From Siphonodentalium dalli (taxonomy: Eukaryota > Mollusca > Scaphopoda > Gadilida > Siphonodentaliidae), in NCBI GenBank assembly GCA_032622095.1, contig CP136062.1, positions 130,465,282-130,529,281 on the forward strand: DNA of 64,000 nt. The letters are read 5' to 3'. A program made the translations under genes and the position numbers. Every line of letters starts with the position of its first letter. Position 1 is the first letter of the stretch. This document shows, piece after piece, positions 23,391-34,090 of this stretch. The notes beneath the pieces were generated by a model. It was not told where the DNA came from. It did not search any database and saw only the letters and a list, made by a program, of their open reading frames with translations.

Positions 23391-24264
23391 ACTAGAATGT
23401 GACCCGACTTCGTCCGGGCTTTGACCTTGAATTGACCATTTTGAAGGTCAAGGTCAGGTGGGGTCAAACACCAACACCCCAAAAATGCATTCGGCAAACC
23501 TCGTCAGATTCCATCACCGTTGGCCCGCAGAGGTCACAGGTCGAGGAGTTCAGAATGCCCAAAAATGGTGGAAATCGGCCCAGCGGATACTGGGAAATCG
23601 GCCCAGCGGATACCGAGATACCCTATGCATCAAATTTCGTCCGTAAAAATCCGTCAGTTTAACCCGATTTGATTTCCACTCAAGTATATAAACGCGCCTC
23701 ATATACACACGCTCATTAATTATCAAGTTTCAACGTAAAGATAAATTACCATCGGTGCCCGAGATATCGCCAAGACGTCTGAAACAGTCAAATGCATCGG
23801 CCGGTTAAGCGTTAACGTGATCTAACATTATGACCTCTAACGACGTCATAGAAGTTACGCATTGTTTTTATCCTGATGGAAGATAGTACCACTTCTTCTT
23901 GATAATTGAGGCAGATAACTAAAACGGATACATACGCATTATATATCGTTGGAAAGAGGAAACACGAAAGATTCTCACAGTGTCATTATTATGACTGGCA
24001 TTTTATTATTCGCGCTGTTTCGAATCGATTTGTAAGCACCGAACTCAAATGAAAGTCCCGTAACACAGCGTAAAAACAGATTTGACCTCGGCACGTGAAA
24101 AGTTGACATCGGATCTGAAAATTAATAGGCCTATGCCACTTCCCGGTCGAAAATACCCCCACATACCAAGTTTCATCGAAATCGGCTAGGCCGTTTTCGA
24201 GTCCATCGCGATCACACACACAGACACACACACATGCACACAGATCTTCCAAAATATATAAAAG
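23391..24264 (+). mobile_element. Pearl/HINE-like element, interrupted
   Basis: The head is intact: ACTAGAATGTGACCCGACTT with CGTCCGGGCTTTGACC. After one partial core it carries a 23-bp duplication (AATCGGCCCAGCGGATAC twice, 23,576-23,621). A non-repeat segment of about 400 bp (roughly 23,680-24,060) separates it from a standard 3' end: TTAATAGGCCTATGCCACTT, ACCAAGTTTCATCGAAATCG, a CACA microsatellite and TCTTCCAAAATATATAAAAG. The inserted segment is either foreign or a captured host sequence. Confidence 0.6.
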
Positions 24265-25143
24265 ACTAGCAGGTTAGCCCGCCACTGGCGTGGTTGTCAG
24301 AAACATGACTTTTTTTTTCTTTTTTTTTATTATGCCTTTTTTAATATATTTTTTTTCAATGAGTTAATTTTGTCTTTTTAATCAAGAGAAATGATGGTAC
24401 CCGTCCCTAAAAGAGGTATGATTTACGGAACATCTGGCGGAAAAACTGACCCGATGAAAATATCCACCCTTCCTAGGAACGACAGACATGATGGTACCCA
24501 TCCCTAGGGCGGAAAAACTGACCCGATGAAATTCTCCCCCGTCCCTAAAAGAGGTATGATTCGATGAAAATCTCCCCCGTTCATAGGAACGACAGACATA
24601 AGAATCACACGACACGCATTTGTTGTTTTCCAATGAGTTAATTCTGCCTTTTTAATCAAGATAAATGCATTCCGGTTCCGGTGCGTTTTGTGATTCAATG
24701 AAAATCTCCCCCTTTCCTAGGAACGACAGACATAAGAATCACACGACACGCATTTGTTGTTCTCCAATGAGTTAATTCTGCCTTTTTAATCAAGATAAAT
24801 GCATTCCGGTTCCGGTGCGTTTTGCATCCGTAGTTTCATACGCATTCGTACGCATATGTGACCGTTTAGCAACGCCGATGGCAATACAGAGCGTTACTCG
24901 GTTAACAACGTCAAATTTGGTCAATATAAAGAGCGTGACTGCCTTAAACCCCCGCAGTGCCGAGGACGGTGATTTTGATGATTGGGAGTGGAGAATGAGT
25001 GCTCAGAGCTTCTCCAAAACGCCGCGACGACGATTCCCGTGGGATTTTCACCATTAAATGGGAAGTTTGAGCTCAATCGAGCCAGCCGTTTTCGATTCTA
25101 TAGAGGACAAATATATATACGGAAGTCTCAAATTATATAGTAG
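24265..25143 (+). mobile_element. Tandem-core element of a third core family
   Basis: Begins ACTAGCAGGTTAGCCCGCCA directly after the previous element. The core region holds CCTAGGAACGACAGACATAA, ACGACACGCATTTGTTGTT and ATGAGTTAATTCTGCC phrases. The best pair of units is 134 bp apart (24,585 and 24,719), with a degenerate unit upstream near 24,475. The end is CGATTCTATAGAGGACAAAT followed by ATATATACGGAAGTCTCAAA. It lacks a CAGA microsatellite but keeps the same ACTAG-to-AT-rich-tail layout. No coding capacity. Confidence 0.6.
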
Positions 25144-25676
25144 ATAGCCGATGAGCCCGACGTTGTCCGGGCTATTCAAAAACCAAATTTCAAGTCGATA
25201 GCTCTACCCAGCCCGAAAGTCGATAGCTCCACCCGTTTCCGAGATCTGGTCTGCGCGTGCGCGAAGCTGGCGTCGCACGGGCTCGGCGACCCGATACAAT
25301 TCGTATCCGGGGCAAGATACATTCACATAACAAATTTCAAGTCGATAGCTCCACCCGTTTCCGAGATCTCGTCTGCGCATGTGCGAAGCTGGCATCGCAC
25401 GGGCTCGGCGACCCGATAAAATTCGTATCCGGGGCAAGATACATTCACATAGCAAATTTCAAGTCGATAGCTCCACCCGTTTCCGAGATCTCGTCTGCGC
25501 ATGCGCTGCACGGGTGTCGCACGGGCTCGCCAATACGACAACGACGACCGCCTGGTCAAACTACACACAAGTACCAAGTTTCGTCCCGATCGGTCTAGAA
25601 TCGTAGATTTGTATAAATGACATACAGACATACAGAAAAACATACAGACAAACAGAGGTCTTCAAAATATATATGA
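25144..25676 (+). mobile_element. Pearl/HINE-like element with 122-bp cores
   Basis: Begins AGATAGCCGATGAGCCCGAC with the hairpin head GCCCGACGTTGTCCGGGC. Three cores, anchored by AAGTCGATAGCTCCACCCGT at 25,216, 25,339 and 25,461, give a 122-123 bp period. The 3' end is ACCAAGTTTCGTCCCGATCG, GAATCGTAGATTTGTATAAA, a CATACAGA microsatellite and GGTCTTCAAAATATATATGA. Because 122 is not a multiple of three and both strands read open, the repeated 'protein' here is an artefact. Confidence 0.8.
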
Positions 25677-25679
25677 GAT

Positions 25680-26040
25680 TGATAATGAACAGGTCATCCT
25701 TAACGTATTGTTGGAAATGAGACGACGCGTGAAGTTTAAGGGACTGTATACAAAACACGCGTATTGAGTTGTAAAAGTGGTACGAAATAATGATGGTGCG
25801 TCAACGCTCTTATCCGTGGTCGTTTTGCGAAAGGACTTAAAGCCATACGGATAGATTTACGACCAGCAATAGCTATCCGTATTCGTAATCGTAATTGTAA
25901 GGATGCGAAAGGTCTTTACTGTTGCTAAATTACTTGGTGAATCAAAGCAATATGTCTGAACGCAGTGTCACGAATCTATGGTATTTTCTTACATTTGAAC
26001 CTTCCTTTTCCTTGATTGAAATTCACGAGTAACATATTGT
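25680..26040. other. Intergenic, nothing recognised
   Basis: Unique-looking AT-rich sequence between a core-repeat element and a LINE fragment. Confidence 0.35.
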
Positions 26041-26042
26041 TT

Positions 26043-26760
26043 CAGTTGTAACGTGTATGATCACAATCGTTTAAAGATAGTCTACCTATCAAACGACTAC
26101 CAACGGAAATGGGCTAGGAAACACTCTCAGAAAGAAGACAAATGAAGAGATTCATACTTTTTCATAACATTGTCAATCACAGAGTGTCCAAATATTTAGT
26201 TGACTTACTTCCCCCAAAATGTTCCGACATAAGCGACCACGATACTAGATTTGCATCAAACTTTATACATTTTAAACCCAAAACAAAAAGAATGGAGTCA
26301 ACTTTCATGCCCAAGTGTGTAAAAAAAAAAACTGGAATGCAACCAAAATTAAGACTTGAGACCTGCCCCTTCAACGTTATCTAAACACATTTAAACCTCA
26401 AACACCCAAACCACACAAGAACTACTATGTCGGAAAGCGGACTGAAAATATATATCACGGTAGATTACGATCCGAATGTAGCAACCTCCTATCAGGTCAG
26501 GTTCTAAATCACATTGCAAATTCCAAAGACTGCATTTGTGGAAACGGAGAAGAAAATGCCTTCCAATTATTTCTTTGATTGTTACCTACATTCAACCCCA
26601 AGAATTCGCCTATTAAATAAATTACTTCCTTATAATATTTACTCACTAAATATTAGCTTTTTGGAGAACCTGCTCTACGTGATTGCGACAACGAATTTGT
26701 TTTCGTTGCTGTAGATTCATTCATCCGTGAGACAAAACAAGGTTCTTTTGACCAACTCAC
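26043..26760 (+). pseudogene. LINE ORF2 C-terminal fragment, frameshifted
   Basis: Several frames together spell the end of a Jockey/CR1-like non-LTR retrotransposon protein. TEMG-stop-ETLSERRQMKRF leads into VNHRVSKYLVDLLPPKCSDI (the usual linker 'YLxxLLPP' region). HGRLRSECSNL and the zinc-knuckle-like DCICGNGEENAFQLF follow, then FDCYLHSTPRIRLLNKLLP and an ALRDCDNEFVFVAVDSFI end in another frame. An in-frame TAG stands where Trp is typical (about 26,115). Frame changes occur near 26,400, 26,570 and 26,660. The RT palm is absent. Related to the element at 54 kb; inactive. Confidence 0.75.
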
Positions 26761-27190
26761 GCAAATAATTGTATAAGCCAGCATGTTGACTTATACAAAC
26801 ACGACTTTCAACTAATACATATACAAACTCGAGATTGACCCGGGGGGGGGACGACCGGTGATATATACTGTGTATATGTTCAACTTGCTTTTGTTGCTTT
26901 GCCATTTTCTTTGTTTATTTGTCAGTGTAATAACAAACGGAAGAGGAGGTACTCATAAGTGAGACAGCACTTGTCCTCCAATCCCATTGTCTATAAAAAT
27001 TGTATGTGTCATTTACTATGTGCTATCAAAATAGACAAATAAATATGATAACACTAAACTAGATGGTTCATCTCTTCTTTTTTTTTTTAGTATAGTTCCA
27101 GGCATGTTCAAAGAGCAACGCTCGGCAATGTTTCAGAGACTTATATATAACATGCTACTGTGCCATATCTGCTATATATAATTTATATTA
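26761..27190. other. Intergenic, nothing recognised
   Basis: AT-rich with a G-run at 26,843-26,850 and a T-run at 27,080-27,090. No gene-like frame or repeat partner was noted. Confidence 0.35.
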
Positions 27191-27191
27191 T

Positions 27192-27751
27192 ACTAGCCGA
27201 TGAGCCCGACGTTGTCCGGGCTATTGAAAAACCAAATGTCAAGTCGATAGCTCTACCCAGCCCGACGTTGTCCGGGCTATTCAAAAACCAAATTTCAAGT
27301 CGATAGCTCTACCCGTTTCCAAGATCTGGTCTGCGCATGCGCGAAGCTGGCATCGCACGGGCTCGGCGACCCGATAAAATTCGTATCCGGGGCAAGATAC
27401 ATTCACATAGCAAATTTCAAGTCGATAGCTCCACCCGTTTCCGAGATCTCGTCTGCGCATGCGCGACGCTGGTGTCGCACAGGCTCGGCGACCCGATAAA
27501 ATTCGTATCCGGGGCAAGATACATTCACATAGAAAATTTCAAGTCGATAGCTCAACCCGTTTCCGAGATCTCGTCTGCGCATGCGCGAAGCGGGCGCCGC
27601 ACGGGCTCGCCAATACGACAACGACGACCGCCTGGTCAAACTACACTCACGTACCAAGTTTCGTCCCGATCGGTCGAGAATCGTAGATTTGTATCAATGA
27701 CATACATACAGACAGACAGACAAACAGAGGTCTTCAAAATATATATGAGAC
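27192..27751 (+). mobile_element. Pearl/HINE-like element, second 122-bp-core copy
   Basis: The same family as 25,144-25,676. It starts ACTAGCCGATGAGCCCGACG, and the head GCCCGACGTTGTCCGGGC occurs twice (27,205 and 27,263), a partial head duplication. Three cores follow with AAGTCGATAGCTCTACCCGT-type anchors at 27,299, 27,420 and 27,541. It ends GACAGACAGACAAACAGAGG and TCTTCAAAATATATATGAG. Another element begins at the next base. The 158-codon open frame across it is an artefact of the repeat. Confidence 0.8.
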
Positions 27752-27877
27752 TAGCCGATGAGCCCGACGTTGCACACGTACCAAGTTTCGTCCCGATCGG
27801 TCGAGAATCGTAGATTTGTATAAATGACAGACAGACATACAAACATACAAACAGAGGTCTTCAAAATATATATGAGA
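27752..27877 (+). mobile_element. Minimal pearl/HINE-like element without cores
   Basis: About 126 bp consisting only of the head (ACTAGCCGATGAGCCCGACG then TTG) fused to the 3' end (CACGTACCAAGTTTCGTCCC, GAATCGTAGATTTGTATAAA, a CAGACATA microsatellite and TCTTCAAAATATATATGAG). All core repeats and half of the head hairpin are missing. It follows the full-length element at 27,192-27,751 without a spacer. Confidence 0.75.
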
Positions 27878-27994
27878 TAACAAGCTACTGTGCCATGTCT
27901 GCTATATATAATTTATATAAATCCCGATTTCAAGACTACAAATAGCTATTGTGTAAATAAAATACAGATAAAACGGAAGATGGGGTATATTATC

Positions 27995-29640
27995 TATATT
28001 TATATCTATATTTGCGAATGTCTGCTGTCTGTCTGTGTTCTATAGAAATTCACAGGGGACCACCTAGATGGCACAAAGGGGTCAAAACAGGGGTAACTTT
28101 TTACGAGAAAGATAATGGCGCGGGTTAGAATTTTCGCCGATTGCCACCAAACTTATATATAATCTTCCCCATGATATGAGGAATCTAATGGTATGGTTTA
28201 AATGTGTCAACAGTCGCGCCGTTCGAGTCAGGGATACCAAAATTTATCAAAAATAATTTTAGCGCCGACTTCCACCAAATTGATGCACATTCTTCTGAGA
28301 TCTTCTCCGTGATACAAGGAATCTTTTTGTGTGATTTAAAGACGCCAAATTGGTGTCGTTTGGATGAGAGATTTGGGGGGGGGGGGGGGTAGTCAATCTG
28401 ATAAGAATTGGTTTAGTCGCCGATTGCCACCAAACTCATACAAAATCATCCCCATGGTATGAGGTGTCTAATGGTTGCGCTTAAAGCTGTCAAACGTGGC
28501 GTCATTCGAGTCAGGGGTGCAGCACTGAAATGGAGAGGGGCACCAAAATTGATACACAATATTATTAGCGCCAATTTTCACCAAATTGATGCACATTCTT
28601 ATCCATGATATGAGGAATCTACTCGTGTGATTTTAAGGACGTCATATTGGTGCTGTTTTGGTGAGAGATGGGGGTGGGGTGGGCACTAAATTTGATAAAA
28701 ATTTGTTTAGTCGCGGATTAGCACCAAACTTACAAATAATAATCTCCATGATATCATGAGTCTAATTGTGTGGTTTAAAAATGTCAAAAGTGGGGCCATT
28801 CGATTCAGAGGTGCCTAGAGGGTGAGATTGACACAAAAATTGATAAACAATATGTCTAGCGCCGATTTCCACCTGATTGTTACATATTCTTCTCCGTGAT
28901 ACGAGTAATCTAACCATGTGGTTTAAATGCGCCAAATTGGTGCCATATGGGTGAGAGATGTGCAATGGTAGCCCTAAATTTGATACGAATTTGTATACTC
29001 GCCAATTTTCACCAATGTTATATAAGTTCATCTCTATAATGAGTCTTGAGTCCGAAATAGAGACGGGAGGGTCACCAAACTGATAAAAATATGTTTAGTG
29101 CCAATTACCATCAAACTCACACACGTTCTTTTCAAATGATACAATGAATCAAATATTTGCGAATATCTGTCTGTGTTCTATATATGACTTTAAGGGTACA
29201 ATCGAGATGGCACCAAGGCGGTCTAATAGGGGTAACTTTTTACGAGTAAGATAATGGTGCGGGTTAAAATTTTCTAAAGTGACGTTGTGGTGTCAGGGGA
29301 GGGGCTATTTTTAGCGCAGATTTCGACCAAATTGATATATTATTCTTCTCCGTGATACGAGGAATATAATCGTGTGATTTAAAGACGCCAAATTGGTGCG
29401 GTTTGGGTGAGAGATGGGGGGGGGGTAATGACTATGATAATAATTTTTAGCACTAATTCCACCAAATGCATGCACGTTCTTCTCTAATGATATATAATGA
29501 ATTAAATCACATTTGGTGTCGTTTGGGTCATGGATGGCGAGAGGTGATTCACTAGCATTGATAAGATTGTTCAATTGACCGGTATCCAACAAAGTTATAT
29601 ATAGTCATCTCTCAGACCATCTCCATATCGTTCTAAGGAG
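27995..29640 (-). repeat. Degenerate tandem array, about 145-bp units in a larger repeat
   Basis: At least nine diverged units share CGCC-ATT-CCACCAAA, a TTCTCCGTGATA-GAGGAATC-like phrase and GTGTGGTTTAAA. Anchors lie near 28,136, 28,263, 28,418, 28,569, 28,712, 28,860, 29,000, 29,099 and 29,314. A leader phrase (TTTGCGAATGTCTG, GGGGTAACTTTTTACGAG, GATAATGGCGCGGGTT) occurs at 28,012-28,135 and again at 29,154-29,277, so about 1.14 kb was duplicated as a block. The orientation is chosen by analogy with elements ending in CAGA microsatellites and is uncertain. No coding capacity. Confidence 0.6.
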
Positions 29641-30800
29641 TTTTTGCCATTCCAATTTCACAATCTCGACAAATGGTGACCGAAGTCACTTGAACAATTA
29701 TATCTTCTCAACTGTCATATTTATATGGGATGGAAATCAGGGCATTCCTATAATGATCTAGCAAAACAGGTAATATAAGAAAGCATTCAAAGTATATTTA
29801 TATCATTCTATTTAAGAGATACATATATTCTTGCAAACTGAGGAACCTTGAATCGTCAGACGATTGCATATTAGAATGGCTCATGTATATTATAACACCA
29901 TTGAGTCTGTCCCATTCAAAATAGTTTCCACAAAAAAAGTTACAATTGTCAAGAGATATGGCAATGTAGAGCAGGCCTGTTCAAAATAGTGGTCACAGTG
30001 TGCAGTCAAATATGGTTACTTCTGAGCTAAAAGAAAACGCAGACCGTATCACATGACTTTTTCAGGATCCTCCAATATAATTGCCTGATACAGAGGATTT
30101 CTTTCACTTTTTAGAACAGACTCATCGCCTAACATAAACAACTCAAAATCTCGCTCTGTGTCGGGCACATGTAGCTGCTATACCTTCATAGCATCATTTC
30201 TTTAAACTGAAAATGATTAGCCAGTATATAGCACACGCACAGAGGAGCACCGTGACATTTCTTTAAAACATCTGTATCTTCATGAAGATATGATAACCAG
30301 CTGCAGGTGTCCTCAAAATCTTTTTCTAACCCACTATATTGATTGATACTCTCTATGTAAAACACAATCGTCGTCTTTTATTTTTTCGAACTAATGTGTT
30401 TATGATGTTCATGTTTAATGCTATAACGTCTGAATTATACGCAGTTATAAATAAATAAATACTTCTTTATTGGCGGGACGGATTAAACGCGATAAACAAA
30501 ATGACAATCGCTCCGACCCGACAAGCTGAGCCACTACTTATATTCCACGTGTAAGAATCATGTTTTGGGATGTCATTTGGATATACAATTTATGAGAATA
30601 CGTGTAACGCTTTGAGAGCAAGAGTATTCTCTATTCCCACCAAATATCAACAGCATGCAGAGGGCTTCACTTTAACCTGGGCAGCGCCGGTATAACCCTG
30701 CTAGTTTGTCTATAAAGGCATAATTAAGTGGTTTATTTCTGTCGTAATTTGCGGTAAATATCTTAGCTGATCAGCATTTTTTTCTTCTTGATTGAGTGTG
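29641..30800. other. Intergenic, nothing recognised
   Basis: Unique-looking AT-rich DNA. No reading frame or repeat partner was found. Confidence 0.35.
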
Positions 30801-30804
30801 CTAA

Positions 30805-31240
30805 CAAGATATAGTATTTCTGCAGAGCAATAGAGCGGTTTTTAACCAATATGGTGTAGATCCAACATGTCAACTTTGTAATGCCGCTCCAGAAACCCGT
30901 CAACACACAGTAGCAGAGTGCAGAATGTATGGTGATGCTAGAAAGAAGACAAAGAGAAAACTACAACTTCATTTAATCTATCTTGAAGATGAACAATTGC
31001 TTGAAGATCCCAACTTCTTCACTCATCTGACGCTTGATGCTACACACGATAGAGTCCTGTGGCATTATCAGCCAACGATTGATGAACTGAAAATGATTGA
31101 GCTTTACAGCAGAGAGCTGATTCAGAAGATAATTGTACAGAGGTCGGCGATGTTGAAAGCCAAACTATTTACATAAACTTATGAGTCTGAGTCAGCCCAC
31201 TATCTATGTTTATGTGTATTATTATTATTATTATTATTCG
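30805..31240 (+). pseudogene. LINE 3' end with zinc knuckle and ATT tail
   Basis: One frame is open from 30,805 to the TAA at 31,174. It begins QDIVFLQSNRAVFNQYGVD and contains the knuckle CQLCNAAPETRQHTVAEC (C-x2-C-x8-H-x4-C), then MYGDARKKTKRKL and a helical C-terminus ending AKLFT. This architecture is the last domain of non-LTR retrotransposon ORF2 and probably assists RNA or DNA binding during insertion. The RT is missing (5' truncation). A very short 3' UTR leads to seven ATT units at 31,218-31,238, a typical LINE tail. It is a third LINE lineage, distinct from those at 4 kb and 54 kb. Confidence 0.75.
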
Positions 31241-31660
31241 TAATGGTCTAGCAATCATCTGAGATCATTAATCAATGAATGAACAAATATCATGATCGCA
31301 TCTTCAATTATTCGTATTCGGATTCTACAGTGATTCTTTCTCAGTCCTGGATCAGAACATTTGGAAGGAAAATCTCAACGCTGTAGCAGCGGTACCTCGA
31401 CAACTAACGGGGGAATCTACACAAGACAAGACAAGACAAGGTAGAGTTCCCCTTGTTACGCTTTTTGGTATTCTCCGAACGTTTTCGCGCGAATCTCGGT
31501 TATAAAAGTTACCACTAAAACTATCCCGCAAATGTGATAAGAAATTATATATATAATTTATATTAATTGATAGAAACTTTTCCGGACAGGTGTCCTCGAT
31601 TTACATGTATTATTTTATACTCAGGAATCAAAACAAAACTTATGGGAAGAGATAGAACCT
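31241..31660. other. Intergenic with ACAAG microsatellite
   Basis: Four ACAAG units at 31,421-31,440. Nothing else was recognised. Confidence 0.5.
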
Positions 31661-31669
31661 CTTTAATTA

Positions 31670-31945
31670 ACAATGGGAGTTCGATAGCTCAGTGGTTACC
31701 GTGCTCGACTTGTAAGTTTGTCAACGCACCGGCATGCTTTCGGCGCCCACCGGTGGAATATTGAGTCTCCCGTAACAGTGGATTTGTCGGATTAAACGAC
31801 GACTTACTGTAGAGTCGCCCGCTGTTCAAATCTCGCGCCAAGTTAGGACCCTTGAGCAAGGTCATTACGCCACAGGGTGGTGTGAGCTGTATTATAGTTT
31901 TTCATGTTAGAGCGGACGATCGATAATCCACTGGGCGAATGTATT
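31670..31945 (+). mobile_element. tRNA-derived SINE-like element
   Basis: A TCGATAGCTCAGTGGTTA phrase at 31,680 matches a Pol III A box within a tRNA D-arm, and GCTCGACTTGTAAG resembles a tRNA-Thr anticodon arm (TGT). A weak B-box-like GTTCAAATCTCG lies at about 31,824. AGGACCCTTGAGCAAGG follows, resembling the central domain of V-type or CORE-like SINEs. The A-B distance is too long for a functional tRNA, so this is a diverged or rearranged SINE and not a tRNA gene. The boundaries are approximate. Confidence 0.5.
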
Positions 31946-32064
31946 ATGGTTAGGTATTTTTTCGTACTCGAGTATAAACCGTACCGATAGAGTGACGATA
32001 GTCCAACAAAGATTAGCACAATCATGTGTTTACGTCACCGGTGTAATTGTGGGGACATATTTCT

Positions 32065-32890
32065 ATTATGAAGGTTCGCTATCCCGAAGGTCCACTATTC
32101 CGAAGGTGTTCTATTCTTAATACTTGTTATTTCGAAGGTTCACTATTCCGAAGGTTCGCTATTCCGAGGGTTCTCTATTCCGAAGGTTTTTGTTATTTTT
32201 AGGTTAAGTCTATATTCTAAAGTATTGAGAGGGTTCATTATCACGAAGATTCTTTTTATGGAGTGTGCGCTCACATCCGAACTGATCTTGCGCGCATACC
32301 GATACAGATACAGGAGGAAATAACTTAGAACATTAAATGTGATTTTTGTTTTGTTTTCGCGGGTTTTCTTGAGATTTAATGTGATTACGTGGGCCCATAG
32401 CCCATACCTTTGAATTATTGGCATATAATATGAATGTTGTGGTATATATGGACCCTCCTGCATTGGGACATGACACAGGTACAGTTGACTTAAGTGCTGT
32501 TCTGTGCGGGCTCCAATTTGGGGTTCAATATTTTAAGGGCCAAATTTTATAATTTTATGGGCTCATACCTTTGAACTCTGGGCATATAATATGAATATTT
32601 GGGGGCATGGCAGCCATGGCTCTATTCCGAAGGTTCACTATCCCGAAGGTACACTATTCCGAAATTTCTCTGAATGTTTGCTATTCCGAAGGTTCACCAA
32701 TCCGAAGGTTCGCTATTCCGAAGGTTCTCTATTCCTAATGTTTTTGTTATTTTAAGGTTAATTCTATTTTCTAAGTATTCAGAGGGTTCAATATCACGAA
32801 GATTCTTTTTATGAAGGAAATAACTTAAAACATTAAATGTGATTTTGTTTTGTTTTCGCGGGTTTTCTTGAGTTTAATGTCATTACGTAT
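32065..32890 (+). repeat. CCGAAGGTT short-unit array, duplicated block
   Basis: Units of about 15-16 bp (CTATTCCGAAGGTTCG and variants) occur in two clusters, 32,066-32,190 and 32,622-32,740. Each cluster is followed by TTTTTGTTATTTT-AGGTTAA, GAGGGTTCA-TATCACGAAGATTC and ACATTAAATGTGATTTTTGT. A CTCATACCTTTGAA...GGCATATAATATGAAT block occurs at 32,400 and 32,565. The region is a decayed segmental duplication around a minisatellite. No coding capacity. Confidence 0.65.
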
Positions 32891-33345
32891 TACCTTATTT
32901 ATCATTACATATTCACGCCAAGCAGCCAAGCAGCCAAGCTATGTTTCCATGCGATTTAATGTCATTACGTGTGACCTAATATCTCAATAATCTGAGGCAA
33001 GAGTACGCCTGCTAAAGGCGAATTATAACAGTGGGGCTATAACGCTCAATGAATACTGGAGGCTATAACAAACTGTGCAGCAGAATATCGCTGAATAGAC
33101 GAGTATGAGATGAGCCTAACTGCAATTGTGACTTTGTTTAAAGGCCCACTTAATTTTCGAGTCACTGATTTTTGTTATAGTATATACGGTTTTAATAACA
33201 ATTTATGCCATAAAATTTGAGATAAAATACTATAATTCATCACCATTTGAAACGCAGAATAATTCTATCTCCTAGTTTGAAACACCTTTAAAAAACCGCG
33301 ACAAGTCGTGCGTCGTATATATAGGAATTAGCAACTAAAATATCC
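32891..33345. other. Intergenic, nothing recognised
   Basis: An AGCCAAGC tandem at about 32,920-32,940. Otherwise unique AT-rich sequence. Confidence 0.35.
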
Positions 33346-33349
33346 TCTT

Positions 33350-33938
33350 CGGCTTTCTATAGATTTCAACGTAATTTGATACTTAGGGGTATTTGTGTCT
33401 GGGAAGTGTTTTGGAAGTGTCAAATCGTGACCCCGATATGATCTTGACCTTTAAAACTGTCAATGCAAGGTCAATTTGAGTAAAACGGACGAATTTCAGC
33501 GCAATTTGATACCTAAGGATACTTTTGTCCGGGGAGTGTTTTGAACGGGTCAAATCGTGACCTCGGCGTAACCTTGACCTTCATTGTGGTCAATCAAATG
33601 TAAAATCGGGTAAAACGGATGGATTTCGACGAAATTTGATACCTATGGGTACTTTTGTCGGGGGAGTGTTTTGGACGGTCAAATGATGACTCCGACCTTG
33701 CCTTGACCTTCAAAATTGTTAATTGAAGGTCAAGTGGGGTAAAACGGACGGATTTCGACGAAATTTGATACCTAGGGGTATTTTTCTCCGGGGCGGGGGT
33801 GTTTTGGACGGGTCAAATCATGACCCTGACCTGACCTTGACATTCGAAATAGTCAATTCAAGGTCAAATCGCGCCTTTCGCCGGAAATCAGATGGGAAAC
33901 AGCCCGGACGAAGTCGGGCCCATCAGCTTGTGTAATAA
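33350..33938 (-). mobile_element. Pearl/HINE-like element, four 130-bp cores, 3' truncated
   Basis: On the minus strand the head at about 33,935 reads AAGCTGATGGGCCCGACTTC then GTCCGGGCT. Four cores are anchored by AATTTGATACCTA at 33,374, 33,504, 33,634 and 33,763 (period 129-130). The core sequence is the same family as at 11.25-11.75 and 13.55-13.97 kb. The CAGA microsatellite and AT-rich tail are missing on the left side, so the 3' end has been lost. Confidence 0.75.
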
Positions 33939-34090
33939 AGAAGACAGTTTGAAGAATGTAATGTATAACACGAGAAACGGGAAAACTTGAAATATGGAAG
34001 TATTCAAATTTCCCACATAAAATTTGAAAGCTAGTTTATAGTATAATTATATTATAATTTATATTTATGGCTAATAATATGATATTGGTG

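Noticed and set aside
25257..27813. Repeated Arg/Ala-rich protein frames across 25.2-25.6 and 27.3-27.8 kb
   Set aside because: These are translations of 122-bp core repeats. The period is not a multiple of three, both strands are open, and the element ends explain the region.
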